A stretch of 64,000 bases of DNA from Enterobacter bugandensis (GCF_900324475.1 NZ_LT992502.1:4092001-4156000), one strand, 5' to 3'; shown: positions 40,833 to 54,865, counted from the first letter of the stretch. Numbers and translations are program-made. Notes: generated by a model from the letters alone, not told the origin.

Positions 40833-42728
40833 TTACGCGTCACCGAAACGACGACGGCTGGTGCCTTCTTCACGACGTGGGCCACGGCTTTCGCGGCGCT
40901 CGCCGGAGAAACGACGACCTTCACCACCGCGTCCTTCACTGCGACCGCCTTCACGACGCTCGCCGCCGAAACCGCGACCACCGCCACGACGTTCGCCACC
41001 GCGGTCAGGACGTGGCTGTGCATCGCCCAGCAGCTGCATGTTCATCGGCTTGTTCAGGATGCGGGTGCGAGTAAAGTGCTGCAGTACTTCGCCCGGCATG
41101 CCTTTTGGCAGTTCGATGGTAGAGTGGGATGCGAACAGCTTGATGTTACCAATGTAACGGCTGCTGATGTCGCCTTCGTTAGCAATCGCGCCAACGATGT
41201 GACGAACTTCAACACCATCATCACGGCCCACTTCAATGCGGTACAGTTCCATGTCGCCAGCGTCACGACGCTCACGACGTGGACGGTCTTCACCACCACG
41301 CTCTGGACGGTCGCCGCGTGGACCACGGTCGTTACGGTCGCCACGACGTTCGAAACGATCGTCACGGTCACGGAACTCACGCTTAGGACGCATCGGTGCA
41401 TCTGGTGGCACGATCAGGCTACGTTCGCCCTGAGCCATTTTCAGCAGTGCTGCAGCCAGAGTTTCCATGTCCAGCTCTTCGCCTTCAGCGACAGGCTGGA
41501 TCTGCGACAGCAGCGCGCGGTACTGATCCAGATCGCTGCTTTCCAGCTGCTGCTGTACTTTCGCGGCGAATTTTTCCAGACGGCGTTTGCCCAGCAGGTC
41601 TGCGTTTGGCAGGTCGGCTTCTGGAATGGTCAGCTTCATGGTGCGTTCAATGTTGCGCAGCAGACGACGCTCGCGGTTCTCAACGAACAGCAGCGCACGG
41701 CCAGCACGACCCGCACGACCGGTACGACCGATACGGTGAACGTAAGACTCGGAATCCATCGGAATGTCGTAGTTTACAACCAGGCTGATACGCTCAACGT
41801 CCAGACCACGTGCTGCCACGTCGGTTGCAATCAGGATATCCAGACGACCGTCTTTCAGACGCTCCAGCGTCTGCTCACGCAGGGCCTGGTTCATGTCGCC
41901 GTTCAGCGCTGCGCTGTTGTAGCCGTTACGCTCCAGCGCTTCAGCCACTTCCAGGGTCGCATTTTTGGTACGCACGAAGATAATCGCCGCATCAAAATCT
42001 TCCGCTTCCAGGAAACGGACCAGCGCTTCGTTTTTGCGCATGCCGTACACGGACCAGTAGCTCTGGCTGATGTCCGGGCGAGTGGTCACGCTGGACTGAA
42101 TACGCACTTCCTGCGGCTCTTTCATGAAGCGGCGGGTAATGCGACGGATCGCTTCTGGCATGGTTGCAGAGAACAGAGCGGTCTGGTGACCTTCCGGGAT
42201 CTGCGCCATGATGGTTTCTACGTCTTCGATGAAGCCCATACGCAGCATTTCATCTGCTTCATCCAGTACCAGGCCGCTCAGTTTAGAGAGGTCCAGAGTA
42301 CCGCGCTTCAGGTGATCCAGCAGACGGCCCGGCGTACCGACGACAATCTGTGGGCCCTGGCGCAGGGCGCGTAACTGCACGTCATAACGCTGGCCGCCGT
42401 ACAGGGCTACCACGTTTACGCCGCGCATATGTTTAGAGAATTCCGTCATTGCTTCAGCAACCTGAACAGCCAGTTCACGAGTTGGAGCCAGGACGAGGAT
42501 CTGCGGTGCACGCAGGTCCGGATCGATGTTGTTCAGCAGCGGCAGCGAGAACGCTGCAGTTTTACCGCTACCAGTCTGGGCCATGCCCAGCACGTCACGA
42601 CCAGAAAGCAGATGCGGGATACATTCTGCCTGGATCGGAGATGGTTTTTCGTAACCCAGATCGTTAAGGGCTTCAAGGATAGGAGCCTTCAGGCCCAGAT
42701 CTGCAAAAGTGGTTTCGAATTCAGCCAT
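40833..42728 (-). CDS. deaD: Cold-shock DEAD-box RNA helicase DeaD (CsdA)
   Basis: Predicted 631 residues (E. coli 629). The helicase core has the Q motif, AQTGSGKT (motif I), VLDEADEML (II), FSATMP (III) and [11 protein letters not shown] (VI). A dimerisation and RNA-binding DbpA-like domain follows, then a basic C-terminal tail of about 75 residues with repeated Arg-Gly and Glu-Arg-Arg units. It unwinds structured RNA in 50S assembly and mRNA decay at low temperature. The ATG at 42728 was chosen because it overlaps the end of yrbN, an upstream micro-gene. Long leader RNA is expected from E. coli. Confidence 0.96.
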   Translation of the reverse strand: MAEFETTFADLGLKAPILEALNDLGYEKPSPIQAECIPHLLSGRDVLGMAQTGSGKTAAFSLPLLNNIDPDLRAPQILVLAPTRELAVQVAEAMTEFSKHMRGVNVVALYGGQRYDVQLRALRQGPQIVVGTPGRLLDHLKRGTLDLSKLSGLVLDEADEMLRMGFIEDVETIMAQIPEGHQTALFSATMPEAIRRITRRFMKEPQEVRIQSSVTTRPDISQSYWSVYGMRKNEALVRFLEAEDFDAAIIFVRTKNATLEVAEALERNGYNSAALNGDMNQALREQTLERLKDGRLDILIATDVAARGLDVERISLVVNYDIPMDSESYVHRIGRTGRAGRAGRALLFVENRERRLLRNIERTMKLTIPEADLPNADLLGKRRLEKFAAKVQQQLESSDLDQYRALLSQIQPVAEGEELDMETLAAALLKMAQGERSLIVPPDAPMRPKREFRDRDDRFERRGDRNDRGPRGDRPERGGEDRPRRERRDAGDMELYRIEVGRDDGVEVRHIVGAIANEGDISSRYIGNIKLFASHSTIELPKGMPGEVLQHFTRTRILNKPMNMQLLGDAQPRPDRGGERRGGGRGFGGERREGGRSEGRGGEGRRFSGERRESRGPRREEGTSRRRFGDA

Positions 42729-42801
42729 GTAGTACGAGTGCCTCAATGTCAATGGCGGCCAGTCTACTTAGCTCATCGTGAAAATGATTAGCAATTTTCA
42801 T
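42721..42801 (-). CDS. yrbN: Micro-protein YrbN overlapping the deaD start
   Basis: A 26-codon frame reading [17 protein letters not shown] and ending in LVLHG. It matches E. coli YrbN, known from small-protein surveys between nlpI and deaD, in both length and sequence as I recall it. The TGA stop lies inside the deaD start region, giving an eight-base overlap (42721-42728), so translation of yrbN can feed ribosomes to deaD. No clear ribosome-binding site was seen ahead of its ATG. Its function is unknown; a role as a leader or coupling frame for deaD is plausible. Confidence 0.85.
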   Translation of the reverse strand: MKIANHFHDELSRLAAIDIEALVLHG

Positions 42802-42908
42802 TGAAAAGTGTGAACCGGCTCAAAGTAGGTGTATTGACGAACAACAACGCCCTCACCAGTGAAGGTGATGGCAATCAAAAGATTACGGGCTGATGTTTAT
42901 GTCGTCAG

Positions 42909-43793
42909 CTATTGCTGGTCCGATTCTGCCAGGTCGTCTTGCTCCTGGCCCAAGAGCGATAATTCCAACAATGCATAACGGTGCTCAACGAAGTTATGTA
43001 CGTTGTTAGCAACCGCTAATTTGAACAGTGCCGTAGCGCTGTCCATATCCCCCAGACTTAGGTAGTACTTACCTAAATAGAAGTTGGTTTCACTGAGATG
43101 CTCAGCGAGCGAGGTGTTATCCGTTGCGTCCGCCTTGAGGCGTTCCATCAGCGTTGCTTCGCTAATGTTGCCCAGGTAGAACTCGACAATGTTCCATCCC
43201 CACTGTTCCTTATCCGATTTCTCGAAGCGCTGTTGTAGTGCTTCTTTTGCCTGCTTCTCATCGAGCTTCCGCTCAACGATGTAAAGCCACAGGCTACGGA
43301 AAGGATCATTAGGATCGTCTTGATAAAACGCCAGCAGATCATCTTGCGCTAACTTATCACGACCGCCGTAATACAATGCGATACCGCGATTCAAGTGCGC
43401 GTAGTTGTAAGTTGGATCAAGCTCAAGTACAGAATCAAACGCTTCATAGGCAGCATCAAAATTGCCTGCCTGCGTTAAATAAATGCCTAAGTAATTGAAT
43501 ACTTCAGGCATATCAGGTCGGATAGCCAGCGCTTGTGAAAAATCATTTCGCGCTAATGCCCTCAGACCGAGACTATCATACAACACTCCGCGCTCATATA
43601 AAAGCTGTGCGCGTTCGTCATCGGTTAAAGCCCGACTGGCAAGTATTTGTTCCATGCGTGCCAGAATCACTTCCTGCTGCAAAGTCGGTTGCAATGGCAC
43701 TGCGAGGACTTCGCTCTTACGCCAGGCAGAGTTGCTGCATCCTGCCAGCGTTAAAGCTGTCGCAACGAAACACCAGCGCAAAAAAGGCTTCAT
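42909..43793 (-). CDS. nlpI: TPR lipoprotein NlpI
   Basis: Predicted 294 residues, the E. coli length. The lipobox LTLAGC places the lipidated Cys at residue 19. Tetratricopeptide repeats occupy about residues 60-200 (for example [51 protein letters not shown]). NlpI is an outer-membrane adaptor that brings the protease Prc to the endopeptidase MepS and scaffolds other peptidoglycan hydrolases. The ATG reading MKPFLRWC was chosen for its proper lipoprotein signal. It lies 108 bp after pnp on the same strand. Confidence 0.95.
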   Translation of the reverse strand: MKPFLRWCFVATALTLAGCSNSAWRKSEVLAVPLQPTLQQEVILARMEQILASRALTDDERAQLLYERGVLYDSLGLRALARNDFSQALAIRPDMPEVFNYLGIYLTQAGNFDAAYEAFDSVLELDPTYNYAHLNRGIALYYGGRDKLAQDDLLAFYQDDPNDPFRSLWLYIVERKLDEKQAKEALQQRFEKSDKEQWGWNIVEFYLGNISEATLMERLKADATDNTSLAEHLSETNFYLGKYYLSLGDMDSATALFKLAVANNVHNFVEHRYALLELSLLGQEQDDLAESDQQ

Positions 43794-43870
43794 TTCCCAC
43801 TCCCGAAGACAACTATTGGATGAACGTCCTGTCCCCCGGCGGCTTAACAAGGCGTCCTGCCTGATAACAG

Positions 43871-43891
43871 GCCCTCCGCAAAGCGGAGGGC
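43871..43891 (-). terminator. Hairpin between pnp and nlpI
   Basis: A perfect 9-bp stem GCCCTCCGC/GCGGAGGGC with an AAA/TTT loop, 11 bases after the pnp stop. There is no long T-run on the minus strand, so it is a 3'-stabilising or weak-terminator structure that may allow read-through into nlpI. Confidence 0.7.
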
Positions 43892-43901
43892 AAATGGCAA
43901 C

Positions 43902-46040
43902 TTACTCGCCTTGCTGTTCAGCAGCCGGAGCTTCCGGTGCCGCAGCAGGTTGAGACTGCTCGGTTGCTTCTTTAATGCTCAGACGGATACGGCCCTGACG
44001 GTCAACTTCCAGAACCTTAACCGGCACTTCCTGACCCATCTGCAGGTAATCGGTCACTTTCTCAACGCGCTTGTCAGCGATTTGAGAGATGTGAACCAGA
44101 CCTTCTTTACCGCCACCGATGGCAACGAACGCACCAAAGTCAACGATACGGGTCACTTTACCCGCGTAGACGCGGCCCACTTCGATTTCAGCAGTGATTT
44201 CTTCGATGCGACGGATAGCGAATTTCGCTTTCTCGCCGTCGGTTGCTGCGATCTTCACAGTACCGTCATCTTCGATTTCGATGGTGGTGCCGGTCTCTTC
44301 GGTCAGCGCGCGGATAACAGAACCGCCCTTACCGATAACATCTTTGATCTTGTCTGGATTGATCTTGATGGTGTGAATACGCGGAGCGAATTCAGAGATA
44401 TCACCGCGTGGCGCGTTGATAGCCTGTTCCATCACGCCCAGGATGTGCAGACGCGCACCTTTAGCCTGGTTCAGAGCAACCTGCATGATCTCTTTGGTGA
44501 TACCTTCAATTTTGATATCCATCTGCAGGGCAGAGATACCGTCGCGGGAACCCGCTACTTTGAAGTCCATATCACCCAGGTGGTCTTCGTCACCCAGAAT
44601 GTCAGACAGAACAACGAAGTTGTCGCCTTCTTTCACCAGACCCATTGCGATACCCGCAACGGCGGCTTTGATCGGCACGCCCGCATCCATCAGCGCCAGA
44701 GAGGCACCACACACGGAAGCCATGGAAGAAGAACCGTTGGATTCGGTGATTTCAGAAACCACGCGAACGGTGTACGGGAATTTGTCAGCTTCCGGCATCA
44801 CTGCCAGCACGCCGCGCTTCGCCAGACGACCGTGACCAATTTCACGACGCTTCGGTGAGCCAACCATACCGGTTTCGCCCACAGAGTACGGAGGGAAGTT
44901 GTAGTGGAACAGGAAGTTGTCAGTACGCTCGCCCATCAGTTCGTCGATGATCTGCGCGTCACGTGCGGTACCCAGGGTTGCGGTAACCAGCGCCTGCGTT
45001 TCACCACGGGTGAACAGCGCAGAACCGTGAGTACGCGGCAGTACGCCAGTGCGTACGTCCAGACCACGAATCATGTCTTTTTCACGGCCATCGATACGCG
45101 GCTCGCCTGCCAGTACGCGGCTACGAACAACGTTTTTCTCGATAGCGTGCAGAATTTCGCCAATTTCGTTAGCGTCCAGCGTTTCGTCTTCGGCAACCAG
45201 GGTCGCGGTTACTTCAGATTTGATCGCGTCAACCTGAGCGTAACGCTCCTGTTTGTCGGTGATGCGGTAAGCGTCGCTCAGACGAGATTCTGCCAGTGCC
45301 GCAACGCGTGCGTTCAGCGCATCGTTTGCTGCTTCTGGCTGCCAGTCCCAACGTGGCTTACCGGCTTCTTTCACCAGGTCGTTGATGTTCTGGATAACAA
45401 TCTGCTGCTGCTCATGACCGAACACCACAGCGCCCAGCATCTGGTCTTCGCTCAGCAGTTCAGCTTCGGATTCAACCATCAGCACAGCCGCTTCAGTACC
45501 GGCAACAACCAGGTCCAGCTTACTTTCTTTCAGCTCTTCCTGAGTTGGGTTCAGCACGTACTGGTCATTGATGTAACCGACGCGCGCGGCACCGATTGGG
45601 CCATTGAATGGAATACCAGACAGTGACAGGGCAGCGGAGGCACCGATCATCGCAACGATGTCCGGGTTAACCTGTGGGTTAACGGAAACAACGGTCGCAA
45701 TAACCTGCACTTCGTTAACGAAGCCTTCCGGGAACAGCGGACGAACCGGGCGGTCAATCAGACGCGCGATCAGGGTTTCGCCTTCGCTTGGACGGCCTTC
45801 ACGACGGAAGAAGCCACCCGGGATTTTACCGGCAGCGTAGGTACGCTCCTGGTAGTTAACGGTCAGCGGGAAGAAGTCCTGACCTGGTTTAGCTTTTTTC
45901 TGGCCCACAACGGTCACGAATACCGCGGTGTCATCCATGCTTACCATAACGGCAGCAGTCGCCTGGCGTGCCATCATGCCGGTTTCCAGCGTGACGGTAT
46001 GTTGACCATACTGGAATTTACGAACGATCGGATTCAGCAA
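43902..46040 (-). CDS. pnp: Polynucleotide phosphorylase PNPase
   Basis: Predicted 712 residues (E. coli 711). Two RNase PH domains flank a helical linker, then a KH domain ([23 protein letters not shown]) and an S1 domain ([34 protein letters not shown]). The catalytic loop region [18 protein letters not shown] is intact. It is a 3'-5' phosphorolytic exoribonuclease, part of the degradosome. The start is the rare codon TTG at 46040 (TTGCTGAAT), as in E. coli. The leader carries the autoregulatory hairpin. The C-terminus is Ala/Pro/Glu-rich. Confidence 0.96.
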   Translation of the reverse strand: MLNPIVRKFQYGQHTVTLETGMMARQATAAVMVSMDDTAVFVTVVGQKKAKPGQDFFPLTVNYQERTYAAGKIPGGFFRREGRPSEGETLIARLIDRPVRPLFPEGFVNEVQVIATVVSVNPQVNPDIVAMIGASAALSLSGIPFNGPIGAARVGYINDQYVLNPTQEELKESKLDLVVAGTEAAVLMVESEAELLSEDQMLGAVVFGHEQQQIVIQNINDLVKEAGKPRWDWQPEAANDALNARVAALAESRLSDAYRITDKQERYAQVDAIKSEVTATLVAEDETLDANEIGEILHAIEKNVVRSRVLAGEPRIDGREKDMIRGLDVRTGVLPRTHGSALFTRGETQALVTATLGTARDAQIIDELMGERTDNFLFHYNFPPYSVGETGMVGSPKRREIGHGRLAKRGVLAVMPEADKFPYTVRVVSEITESNGSSSMASVCGASLALMDAGVPIKAAVAGIAMGLVKEGDNFVVLSDILGDEDHLGDMDFKVAGSRDGISALQMDIKIEGITKEIMQVALNQAKGARLHILGVMEQAINAPRGDISEFAPRIHTIKINPDKIKDVIGKGGSVIRALTEETGTTIEIEDDGTVKIAATDGEKAKFAIRRIEEITAEIEVGRVYAGKVTRIVDFGAFVAIGGGKEGLVHISQIADKRVEKVTDYLQMGQEVPVKVLEVDRQGRIRLSIKEATEQSQPAAAPEAPAAEQQGE

Positions 46041-46121
46041 AATTCTATCCTTTCTTAAATGTATGACAGCACACCGCCGGCGTGCTGTCGATTTAACCCG
46101 ACCTTCTTCGCATCCTCGCGA

Positions 46122-46163
46122 CTAATGACAACCGACACCCCCATGGGTGAAGCCTCTCATTAG
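46122..46163 (-). promoter_or_regulatory. pnp leader hairpin (RNase III processing and autocontrol)
   Basis: On the minus strand CTAATGA and TCATTAG close a stem of about 42 nt with an inner CACCCATGGGGGTG element. It matches the E. coli pnp leader structure that RNase III cuts, after which PNPase degrades the duplex and lowers its own mRNA stability. A second stem, GACAGCAC/GTGCTGTC (46065-46089), lies just ahead of the start codon. Confidence 0.8.
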
Positions 46164-46239
46164 CCGCGCGAACCTCTGCAATGAAGATCATTTATAGCAA
46201 CAATACAATAGTTTCCATTGAATTGCTGCCGTCTGGTTG

Positions 46240-46267
46240 AAAAAAGGGGCCATCAGGCCCCCTTTTC
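46240..46267 (-). terminator. Intrinsic terminator of rpsO
   Basis: On the minus strand the stem GGGGCC/GGCCCC with a four-base loop is followed by six T residues, 16 bp after the rpsO stop. In E. coli about half of transcripts read through into pnp. Confidence 0.9.
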
Positions 46268-46282
46268 TGAAACTCGCAAGAC

Positions 46283-47656
<1,374 letters not shown>

Positions 47657-47657
<1 letters not shown>

Positions 47658-48061
47658 CAGTCCTCCTTGCTGTCGTCCGTCGGGTTAACACGACGTTCGT
47701 CGTCATGTTTCACCACGCTGGTCACCAGGTTGGACATGCGCATACCTTCGACCAGCGAGTTGTCGTAGAAGAAGGTCAGCTCGGGAACAATACGCAGGCG
47801 CATCGCTTTGCCGAGCAGAGAGCGGATGAAACCAGAGGCTTCCTGCAGTGCTTTAATGCCGTTCTTCACCGCCGCTTCGTCCTGATCGTTCAGGAAGGTC
47901 ACGAACACTTTGGCATAGGCCAGGTCACGAGACATTTCCACGCCAGAGACGGTGGTCATCATACCGATACGCGGGTCTTTGATTTCGCGTTGCAGGATAA
48001 GCGCAATCTCTTTCTGCATCTCCTGCGCCACGCGCTGTGGGCGACCAAATTCTTTCGCCAT
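47657..48061 (-). CDS. rbfA: 30S ribosome-binding factor RbfA
   Basis: Predicted 134 residues (E. coli 133). A KH-fold protein that binds late 30S precursors and helps 16S rRNA 5'-end maturation, and is needed for cold adaptation. It begins [33 protein letters not shown]. The C-terminal tail is acidic and disordered ([18 protein letters not shown]). The ATG at 48061 was chosen over one six codons upstream to match the family start. Confidence 0.95.
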
Positions 48062-48077
48062 AATAAATTCTCCAGAC

Positions 48078-48103
48078 AAAAAAGGGGCTAAAAGCCCCTT
48101 TTA
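48078..48103 (-). terminator. Terminator-like hairpin between infB and rbfA
   Basis: On the minus strand AAAAGGGGC and GCCCCTTTT form a stem followed by TTTTTTG. It stands inside the operon, 60 bp after the infB stop and 16 bp before rbfA, so it should reduce rbfA-truB-rpsO-pnp read-through. A REP-like imperfect palindrome (about 48114-48135) lies just upstream of it. Confidence 0.75.
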
Positions 48104-48162
48104 AAATTATTGCCGGGTGGCACGAGGCGATCCCGGCCTACATATGGACTTATCCCTAAGGA

Positions 48163-50850
48163 TTAGTCGATGCTGCGTTGGATCTCGATGATTTCGAACA
48201 CTTCGATCATATCGCCAACGCGAACGTCGTTGTAGTTCTTAACGCCGATACCACATTCCATGCCGTTACGGACTTCGTTAACGTCATCTTTGAAGCGGCG
48301 CAGGGATTCCAGCTCGCCTTCGTAGATAACCACGTTGTCACGCAGTACGCGGATTGGGTTGTGACGCTTGATGGTACCTTCGGTAACCATACAGCCCGCG
48401 ATCGCACCGAATTTCGGTGATTTGAACACGTCACGCACTTCAGCCAGACCGATGATCTGCTGTTTCAGCTCAGGAGACAGCATACCGCTCATCGCGGCTT
48501 TCACTTCGTCGATCAGGTTATAGATGACGGAGTAGTAGCGCAGATCCAGGCTTTCCGCTTCGATCACGCGGCGAGCAGATGCATCAGCACGCACGTTGAA
48601 GCCAACCAGGATAGCGTTGGATGCCGCAGCCAGGGTTGCGTCGGTTTCGGTGATACCACCTACGCCAGAACCGATGATCTTCACTTTCACTTCGTCGGTA
48701 GACAGTTTCAGCAAGGAGTCGGAGATCGCTTCCACAGAACCCTGAACGTCTGCTTTCAGAACGACGTTCACTTCGTGAACTTCGCCTTCAGCCATGTTCG
48801 CAAACATGTTCTCAAGTTTAGATTTCTGCTGACGCGCCAGCTTAACTTCACGGAATTTGCCCTGACGATACAGTGCCACTTCACGCGCTTTCTTCTCGTC
48901 ACGCACAACGGTCACTTCATCACCGGCAGCCGGAACACCGGACAGACCCAGGATTTCCACTGGAATGGACGGACCTGCTTCCAGCACTTCCTGGCCCAGT
49001 TCGTTACGCATCGCACGAACGCGACCGTATTCGAAGCCACACAGAACGATGTCGCCCTTGTTCAGCGTACCTTCGCGAACCAGAACCGTTGCAACCGGAC
49101 CACGACCTTTATCCAGGAAGGATTCGATTACCGCACCGCTCGCCATACCTTTACGAACGGCTTTCAGCTCCAGAACTTCGGCCTGAAGCAGGATAGCGTT
49201 CAGCAGGTCGTCGATACCAGTACCCGCTTTTGCAGATACAGGGATGAACTGCGCTTCGCCGCCCCACTCTTCCGGCATAACGCCGTACTGAGACAGTTCG
49301 TTCTTCACGCGGTCCAGATCGGCTTCTGGCTTATCGATTTTGTTGACCGCAACAACCAGAGGCACCTGCGCCGCTTTCGCGTGCTGGATAGCTTCAATGG
49401 TCTGTGGCATAACGCCATCGTCTGCTGCAACAACCAGTACAACGATATCCGTAGCCTGAGCACCACGAGCACGCATTGAGGTGAACGCTGCGTGGCCTGG
49501 GGTATCCAGGAAGGTGATCATGCCGTTTTCGGTTTCTACGTGGTAAGCACCGATGTGCTGGGTAATGCCACCCGCTTCGCCGGAGGCAACTTTCGTAGAA
49601 CGAATGTAGTCGAGCAGAGAGGTTTTACCGTGGTCAACGTGACCCATGATGGTCACAACCGGTGCACGCGGTTCAGCCGCAGCGCCAGTGTCACGGTCGC
49701 TCATTACTGCTTCTTCCAGCTCGTTTTCACGACGCAGGATAACTTTGTGGCCCATCTCTTCGGCAACCAGCTGTGCGGTTTCCTGGTCGATAACCTGGTT
49801 GATGGTCGCCATTGCGCCCAGCTTCATCATCGCTTTGATGACCTGAGAGCCTTTAACCGCCATCTTGTTCGCCAGATCGCCAACGGTGATGGTTTCGCCA
49901 ATCACGACGTCACGGTTAACCGCCTGAGCTGGCTTCTGGAAGCCCTGCTGCAGAGAAGAACCTTTACGCTTACCGCCTTTACCACCGCGAACCGCTGCAC
50001 GAGCTTCTTCGCGGTCAGCTTTAGATTCAGCGTGTTTGTTACCTTTCTTAGCCGGACGCGCGGCTTTTGCATTACGACCACGGCCACGGCCGCCTTCTAC
50101 TTCACGGTCGTTATCATCTTCAGCCTGACGCGCATGCTGAGAAGTGGTCACGTGATAGTCGCTGGTGTCTTCAGTCGGTTCAGCGGTATTCACGCCATTC
50201 TTCTCGTTTTCTTCTGCCATACGGCGCGCTTCTTCAGCGACGCGGCGAGCTTCTTCTTCCAGCTTACGGCGGGCTTCTTCTTCCGCTTTACGCTTCAGCT
50301 CGGCAGCTTCATTTTCACGGCGGGCTTTTTCAGCCTGGGCGGTTTTGGTCATTTCGTCTGTCTGTTGATTGCTCACTTTGTCTTTTTCCGCAGCGTCACG
50401 CTTCACTTTATCACTGGCGTCGCGTTTCGCTTTTTCTGCGGCCTCACGTTCAGCTTTTAATTCTGCTTCACGTTTGGCGGCTGCTTCCGCCTCACGCTGA
50501 GCTTGTTCTTCCGCTTCACGCTGTGCCTGCTCTTCCGCGGCAAGGCGTTCTGCCTCTTGCGGATCACGTTTTACAAAGGTGCGCGTCTTGCGGACTTCAA
50601 TTTGTACCGATTTGCTTTTGCCACCGGTACCAGGAATGTTTAACGTGCTGCGCGTTTTGCGCTGCAGCGTTAACTTGTCAGGCGTAGAACCGTGTTCGCG
50701 GTTCAGGTGCGTTAACAAGGTTTGTTTTTCTTGCGCGGTCACCGAGTCATCAGCGGACTTCGGGATCCCTGCATCAGCAAATTGCTGTACCAGGCGGTCC
50801 ACGGAGGTCTGAATCTCAGCAGCCAGCGATTTTACAGTTACATCAGTCAT
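48163..50850 (-). CDS. infB: Translation initiation factor IF-2
   Basis: Predicted 895 residues (E. coli 890). The N-terminal region has a small folded domain (1-50), then a long highly charged helix rich in Arg, Glu, Ala and Lys (about 100-220). The GTPase domain carries GHVDHGKTS (G1), DTPGHAAF (G3) and NKIDKPEA (G4). C-terminal domains bind fMet-tRNA. Two internal starts are conserved: a GTG at 50376 (VSNQQTDEM, codon 159) and an ATG at 50352 (codon 167), which should give the shorter IF2-2 and IF2-3 forms known in E. coli. It lies 24 bp after nusA. Confidence 0.96.
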   Translation of the reverse strand: MTDVTVKSLAAEIQTSVDRLVQQFADAGIPKSADDSVTAQEKQTLLTHLNREHGSTPDKLTLQRKTRSTLNIPGTGGKSKSVQIEVRKTRTFVKRDPQEAERLAAEEQAQREAEEQAQREAEAAAKREAELKAEREAAEKAKRDASDKVKRDAAEKDKVSNQQTDEMTKTAQAEKARRENEAAELKRKAEEEARRKLEEEARRVAEEARRMAEENEKNGVNTAEPTEDTSDYHVTTSQHARQAEDDNDREVEGGRGRGRNAKAARPAKKGNKHAESKADREEARAAVRGGKGGKRKGSSLQQGFQKPAQAVNRDVVIGETITVGDLANKMAVKGSQVIKAMMKLGAMATINQVIDQETAQLVAEEMGHKVILRRENELEEAVMSDRDTGAAAEPRAPVVTIMGHVDHGKTSLLDYIRSTKVASGEAGGITQHIGAYHVETENGMITFLDTPGHAAFTSMRARGAQATDIVVLVVAADDGVMPQTIEAIQHAKAAQVPLVVAVNKIDKPEADLDRVKNELSQYGVMPEEWGGEAQFIPVSAKAGTGIDDLLNAILLQAEVLELKAVRKGMASGAVIESFLDKGRGPVATVLVREGTLNKGDIVLCGFEYGRVRAMRNELGQEVLEAGPSIPVEILGLSGVPAAGDEVTVVRDEKKAREVALYRQGKFREVKLARQQKSKLENMFANMAEGEVHEVNVVLKADVQGSVEAISDSLLKLSTDEVKVKIIGSGVGGITETDATLAAASNAILVGFNVRADASARRVIEAESLDLRYYSVIYNLIDEVKAAMSGMLSPELKQQIIGLAEVRDVFKSPKFGAIAGCMVTEGTIKRHNPIRVLRDNVVIYEGELESLRRFKDDVNEVRNGMECGIGVKNYNDVRVGDMIEVFEIIEIQRSID

Positions 50851-50874
50851 GCTGTTCCTTCCTGCTACAGTTTA

Positions 50875-52377
50875 TTACGCTTCGTCGCCGAACCAGCAAA
50901 TATTACGTGCGGCCATGATGAGTTCGCCGGCTTTCTCGTCGGTTAAACCTTCGATATCGGCCAGGTCATCAACGCCTTGCTCAGCGAGATCTTCCAGCGT
51001 ACAAACACCACGGGCAGCCAGCTTGAACGCAATCGCACGATCAAGACCTTCCAGATTCAGCAGGTCATCAGCCGGCTTCTTATCGCCAAGGCTTTCTTCC
51101 TGAGCCAGTGCCAGGGTGGTCAGTGCGTTTTTAGCGCGTTCACGCAGGGCTTCAACGGTTGGCTCATCCAGACCGTCAATTTCCAGCAGCTCTTTCATTG
51201 GCACATAGGCCAGTTCTTCCAGCGTAGAGAAACCTTCTTCTACCAGAACAGTGGCGAAGTCTTCGTCAATGTCGAGGTATTTGGTGAAGGTATCGATCGC
51301 CGCATGGGCTTCAGCCTGATGCTTAGCCTGCAGGTCATCAACGGTCATGACGTTGAGTTCCCAGCCGCTCAGCTGTGACGCCAGGCGTACGTTCTGACCG
51401 TTACGGCCAATCGCCTGCGCCAGGTTGCCCGCTTCAACAGCGATATCCATGGTGTGTTTGTCTTCGTCAACAACGATAGACGCGACATCAGCCGGAGCCA
51501 TTGCGTTGATCACGAACTGCGCCGGGTTGTCGTCCCACAGAACGATATCAATACGCTCGCCGCCCAGTTCGGTAGAAACCGCCTGAACGCGCGCGCCGCG
51601 CATACCGACGCAAGCACCGACCGGATCGATACGCTTGTCGTTGGTTTTCACCGCAATTTTCGCACGAGAGCCTGGATCGCGAGCTGCTGCTTTGATCTCA
51701 ATAACTTCTTCGCCGATTTCCGGCACTTCGATGCGGAACAGTTCAACCAGCATTTCTGGTTTAGAACGGGTCACGAACAGCTGTGCACCACGCGCTTCAG
51801 GGCGCACGGCGTACAGAACACCACGAATACGGTCGCCCGGGCGGAAGTTTTCACGCGGCAGCATGTCTTCACGCAGGATCACGGCTTCAGCGTTGCCCGG
51901 CATCCCTTCGGATTTAATTTCCAGAGAGATGTTGTCACGGTTCACTTTCTTCACCACGCCAGTGATGATTTCGCCTTCCTGATCGCGGAACTGATCGACA
52001 ACCAGCGCGCGCTCGGCTTCGCGCACTTTCTGCACGATAACCTGCTTAGCGGTCTGGGTGGTGATACGGTCGAAGGTCACAGATTCAATCTGATCTTCAA
52101 CGTAGTCACCCACGTTCAGACTTTCGTCTTCAAAACGTGCCGCTTCCAGGGTGATCTCTTTGGTCGGCTGGGTCACTTCTTCAACGATTACCCAACGACG
52201 GAATGTATCGAAGTCACCGCTTTTACGATCGATTTCTACGCGAACATCGATCTCTTGTTCGTATTTTTTCTTGGTTGCTGTAGCCAGTGCACTTTCCAGC
52301 GCTTCGAAAATTTTCTCACGCGGCAGTGATTTCTCGTTGGAGACGGCTTCAACAACAGCCAAAATTTCTTTGTTCAT
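50875..52377 (-). CDS. nusA: Transcription termination/antitermination factor NusA
   Basis: Predicted 500 residues (E. coli 495). The N-terminal RNA polymerase-binding domain (1-125) is followed by S1 (about 135-200, [20 protein letters not shown]), KH1 and KH2 (to about 345) and two acidic C-terminal repeats ([23 protein letters not shown] and [18 protein letters not shown]). The second repeat contacts the RNA polymerase alpha C-terminal domain and lambda N. NusA also represses its own operon by acting at the leader terminators. It lies 28 bp after rimP. Confidence 0.96.
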   Translation of the reverse strand: MNKEILAVVEAVSNEKSLPREKIFEALESALATATKKKYEQEIDVRVEIDRKSGDFDTFRRWVIVEEVTQPTKEITLEAARFEDESLNVGDYVEDQIESVTFDRITTQTAKQVIVQKVREAERALVVDQFRDQEGEIITGVVKKVNRDNISLEIKSEGMPGNAEAVILREDMLPRENFRPGDRIRGVLYAVRPEARGAQLFVTRSKPEMLVELFRIEVPEIGEEVIEIKAAARDPGSRAKIAVKTNDKRIDPVGACVGMRGARVQAVSTELGGERIDIVLWDDNPAQFVINAMAPADVASIVVDEDKHTMDIAVEAGNLAQAIGRNGQNVRLASQLSGWELNVMTVDDLQAKHQAEAHAAIDTFTKYLDIDEDFATVLVEEGFSTLEELAYVPMKELLEIDGLDEPTVEALRERAKNALTTLALAQEESLGDKKPADDLLNLEGLDRAIAFKLAARGVCTLEDLAEQGVDDLADIEGLTDEKAGELIMAARNICWFGDEA

Positions 52378-52405
52378 CGCGGGCTTTTCACCTCAATCCA
52401 GACTG

Positions 52406-52858
52406 TTAAAAGTGGGGAACCAGGTTCGCCTTCTGGATATTACTCAGCGCGAACACTTCATCTTTGCCTTCGACTGTTACCGTGATCATTTCACCATCAA
52501 CGGCTTTGATAATTCCCTGCCATTTACGGCGGTTCTGTACGGCCATACGCAGAACGAGAGCCACTTCTTCACCGGTAAAGCGCACATAGTGCTCGGCCGT
52601 GAACATCGGGCGATCCAGGCCAGGTGAGGAAACTTCCAGGTTGTACGCAACGGTAATCGGGTCTTCAACATCAAGAACCGCACTCACCTGGTGGCTGACA
52701 TCAGCACAATCATCAACATTGATGCCATCTTCACTATCAATATAGATGCGCAGCGTCGATGTACGGCCGCGAACGAATTCGATGCCGACCAGTTCGTAGC
52801 CCAGTGCTTCGACCGGTGCAGTAATCATCTCTGTTAATTTTTGCTCTAATGTGGACAA
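52406..52858 (-). CDS. rimP: Ribosome maturation factor RimP
   Basis: Predicted 150 residues from a TTG start at 52858, the E. coli length. RimP binds the 30S head and helps S7, S9 and S19 join. An alpha/beta N-domain ([30 protein letters not shown]) precedes an Sm-like C-domain ([17 protein letters not shown]). In-frame GTG (52864) and TTG (52870) codons lie just upstream, but the purine-rich GGGGGTGGG there looks like the ribosome-binding site, so the TTG reading MSTLEQKL is preferred. Confidence 0.94.
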   Translation of the reverse strand: MSTLEQKLTEMITAPVEALGYELVGIEFVRGRTSTLRIYIDSEDGINVDDCADVSHQVSAVLDVEDPITVAYNLEVSSPGLDRPMFTAEHYVRFTGEEVALVLRMAVQNRRKWQGIIKAVDGEMITVTVEGKDEVFALSNIQKANLVPHF

Positions 52859-52873
52859 GCCCACCCCCAAGAC

Positions 52874-52940
52874 ATAAAAAAAGGGCGTAAAGCCCAGTTA
52901 TTCTGTAGTCAGATAACAAAAAACCCCGATAAATCGGGGC
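52874..52940 (-). terminator. Tandem leader terminators between metY and rimP
   Basis: Two hairpins each followed by T-runs on the minus strand. The upstream one has CCCCGAT/ATCGGGG (52924-52939) and six Ts; the downstream one has GGGC/GCCC (52883-52895) and seven Ts. They sit ahead of rimP in the nusA operon leader, where E. coli uses terminators to separate tRNA from mRNA output and to give NusA feedback. Confidence 0.85.
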
Positions 52941-53065
52941 TTTAGATAACTGAACCCTATAGCCACAACTGTGGCCTGGAGCACTCTCCGAAAGAATTTT
53001 TTCAAATCCAGCTACGAAGGCTCTAAGTCTTCACAGTATATTTGAAAAAGAACTTTATGGGAAAG

Positions 53066-53142
<77 letters not shown>

Positions 53143-53233
53143 CCTGAAACGTGGCAAATTCTACGCGTTTTGGACAGAATTTGCAAATAATGCTGGGATT
53201 TGGTACCGAAGACGGGACGTAAAATCGGCGTTT

Positions 53234-53263
53234 AGTATATTGATAGTTGACCCCACCTGTCAA
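53234..53263 (-). promoter_or_regulatory. Promoter of the metY-rimP-nusA-infB operon
   Basis: On the minus strand a consensus TTGACA (53258-53263) and TATACT (53234-53239) are 18 bp apart. The start near 53227 gives a leader of about 85 nt before the tRNA. Confidence 0.85.
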
Positions 53264-53341
53264 CCCAGCTTCCGCCAGAGAGAACAGACCAAATTTTTTA
53301 CAAAAAACGCATGAGTCTCTTCCGGTATTCGATAAAAGATG

Positions 53342-53380
53342 ATTAAATGAATACTCACTTATTTTGCATAAAAATGCACA
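53342..53380 (+). promoter_or_regulatory. Paired ARG boxes (ArgR operator) upstream of argG
   Basis: The second box contains the perfect palindrome TGCAT-AAAA-ATGCA (53365-53378). The first contains TAAAT-GAAT-ACTCA (53344-53357), four of five in each arm to TGAAT-N4-ATTCA. Centres are 21 bp apart, the normal spacing of two 18-bp ARG boxes with a 3-bp gap. Repression of argG by arginine-bound ArgR is expected. Confidence 0.8.
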
Positions 53381-53402
53381 AGAGAACGAAAGCGGTCTCT
53401 AA

Positions 53403-54776
<1,374 letters not shown>

Positions 54777-54793
54777 TCGCTGATGTAACATGC

Positions 54794-54820
54794 AAAAGGC
54801 GCCCAATGGGCGCCTTTTTG
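54794..54820 (+). terminator. Intrinsic terminator of argG
   Basis: A perfect 11-bp stem AAAAGGCGCCC/GGGCGCCTTTT around AAT, followed by T. It lies 18 bp after the stop. Confidence 0.93.
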
Positions 54821-54833
54821 TTTGGCTTTTGTA

Positions 54834-54865
54834 GGGCGGGTAAGCGCAGCGCCACCGGGCCTACG
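54834..54865. repeat. REP-like palindrome between argG and leuU
   Basis: GGCGGGTAAGCGCAGCGCC and the following CCGGGCC arm form an imperfect REP-type palindrome between convergent transcription units. Confidence 0.7.

Noticed and set aside
40788-42374. Long plus-strand frame of about 528 residues opposite deaD
   Set aside because: It is an antisense shadow of the deaD reading frame, very rich in Thr, Ala and Phe, with no ribosome-binding site; many similar long shadows lie opposite tdcE, infB, pnp and ftsH.
46041-46282. A separate small RNA (SraG-like) between pnp and rpsO
   Set aside because: E. coli has one reported here, but I could not identify a plus-strand promoter and terminator; the structured sequence is explained by the pnp leader and the rpsO terminator.
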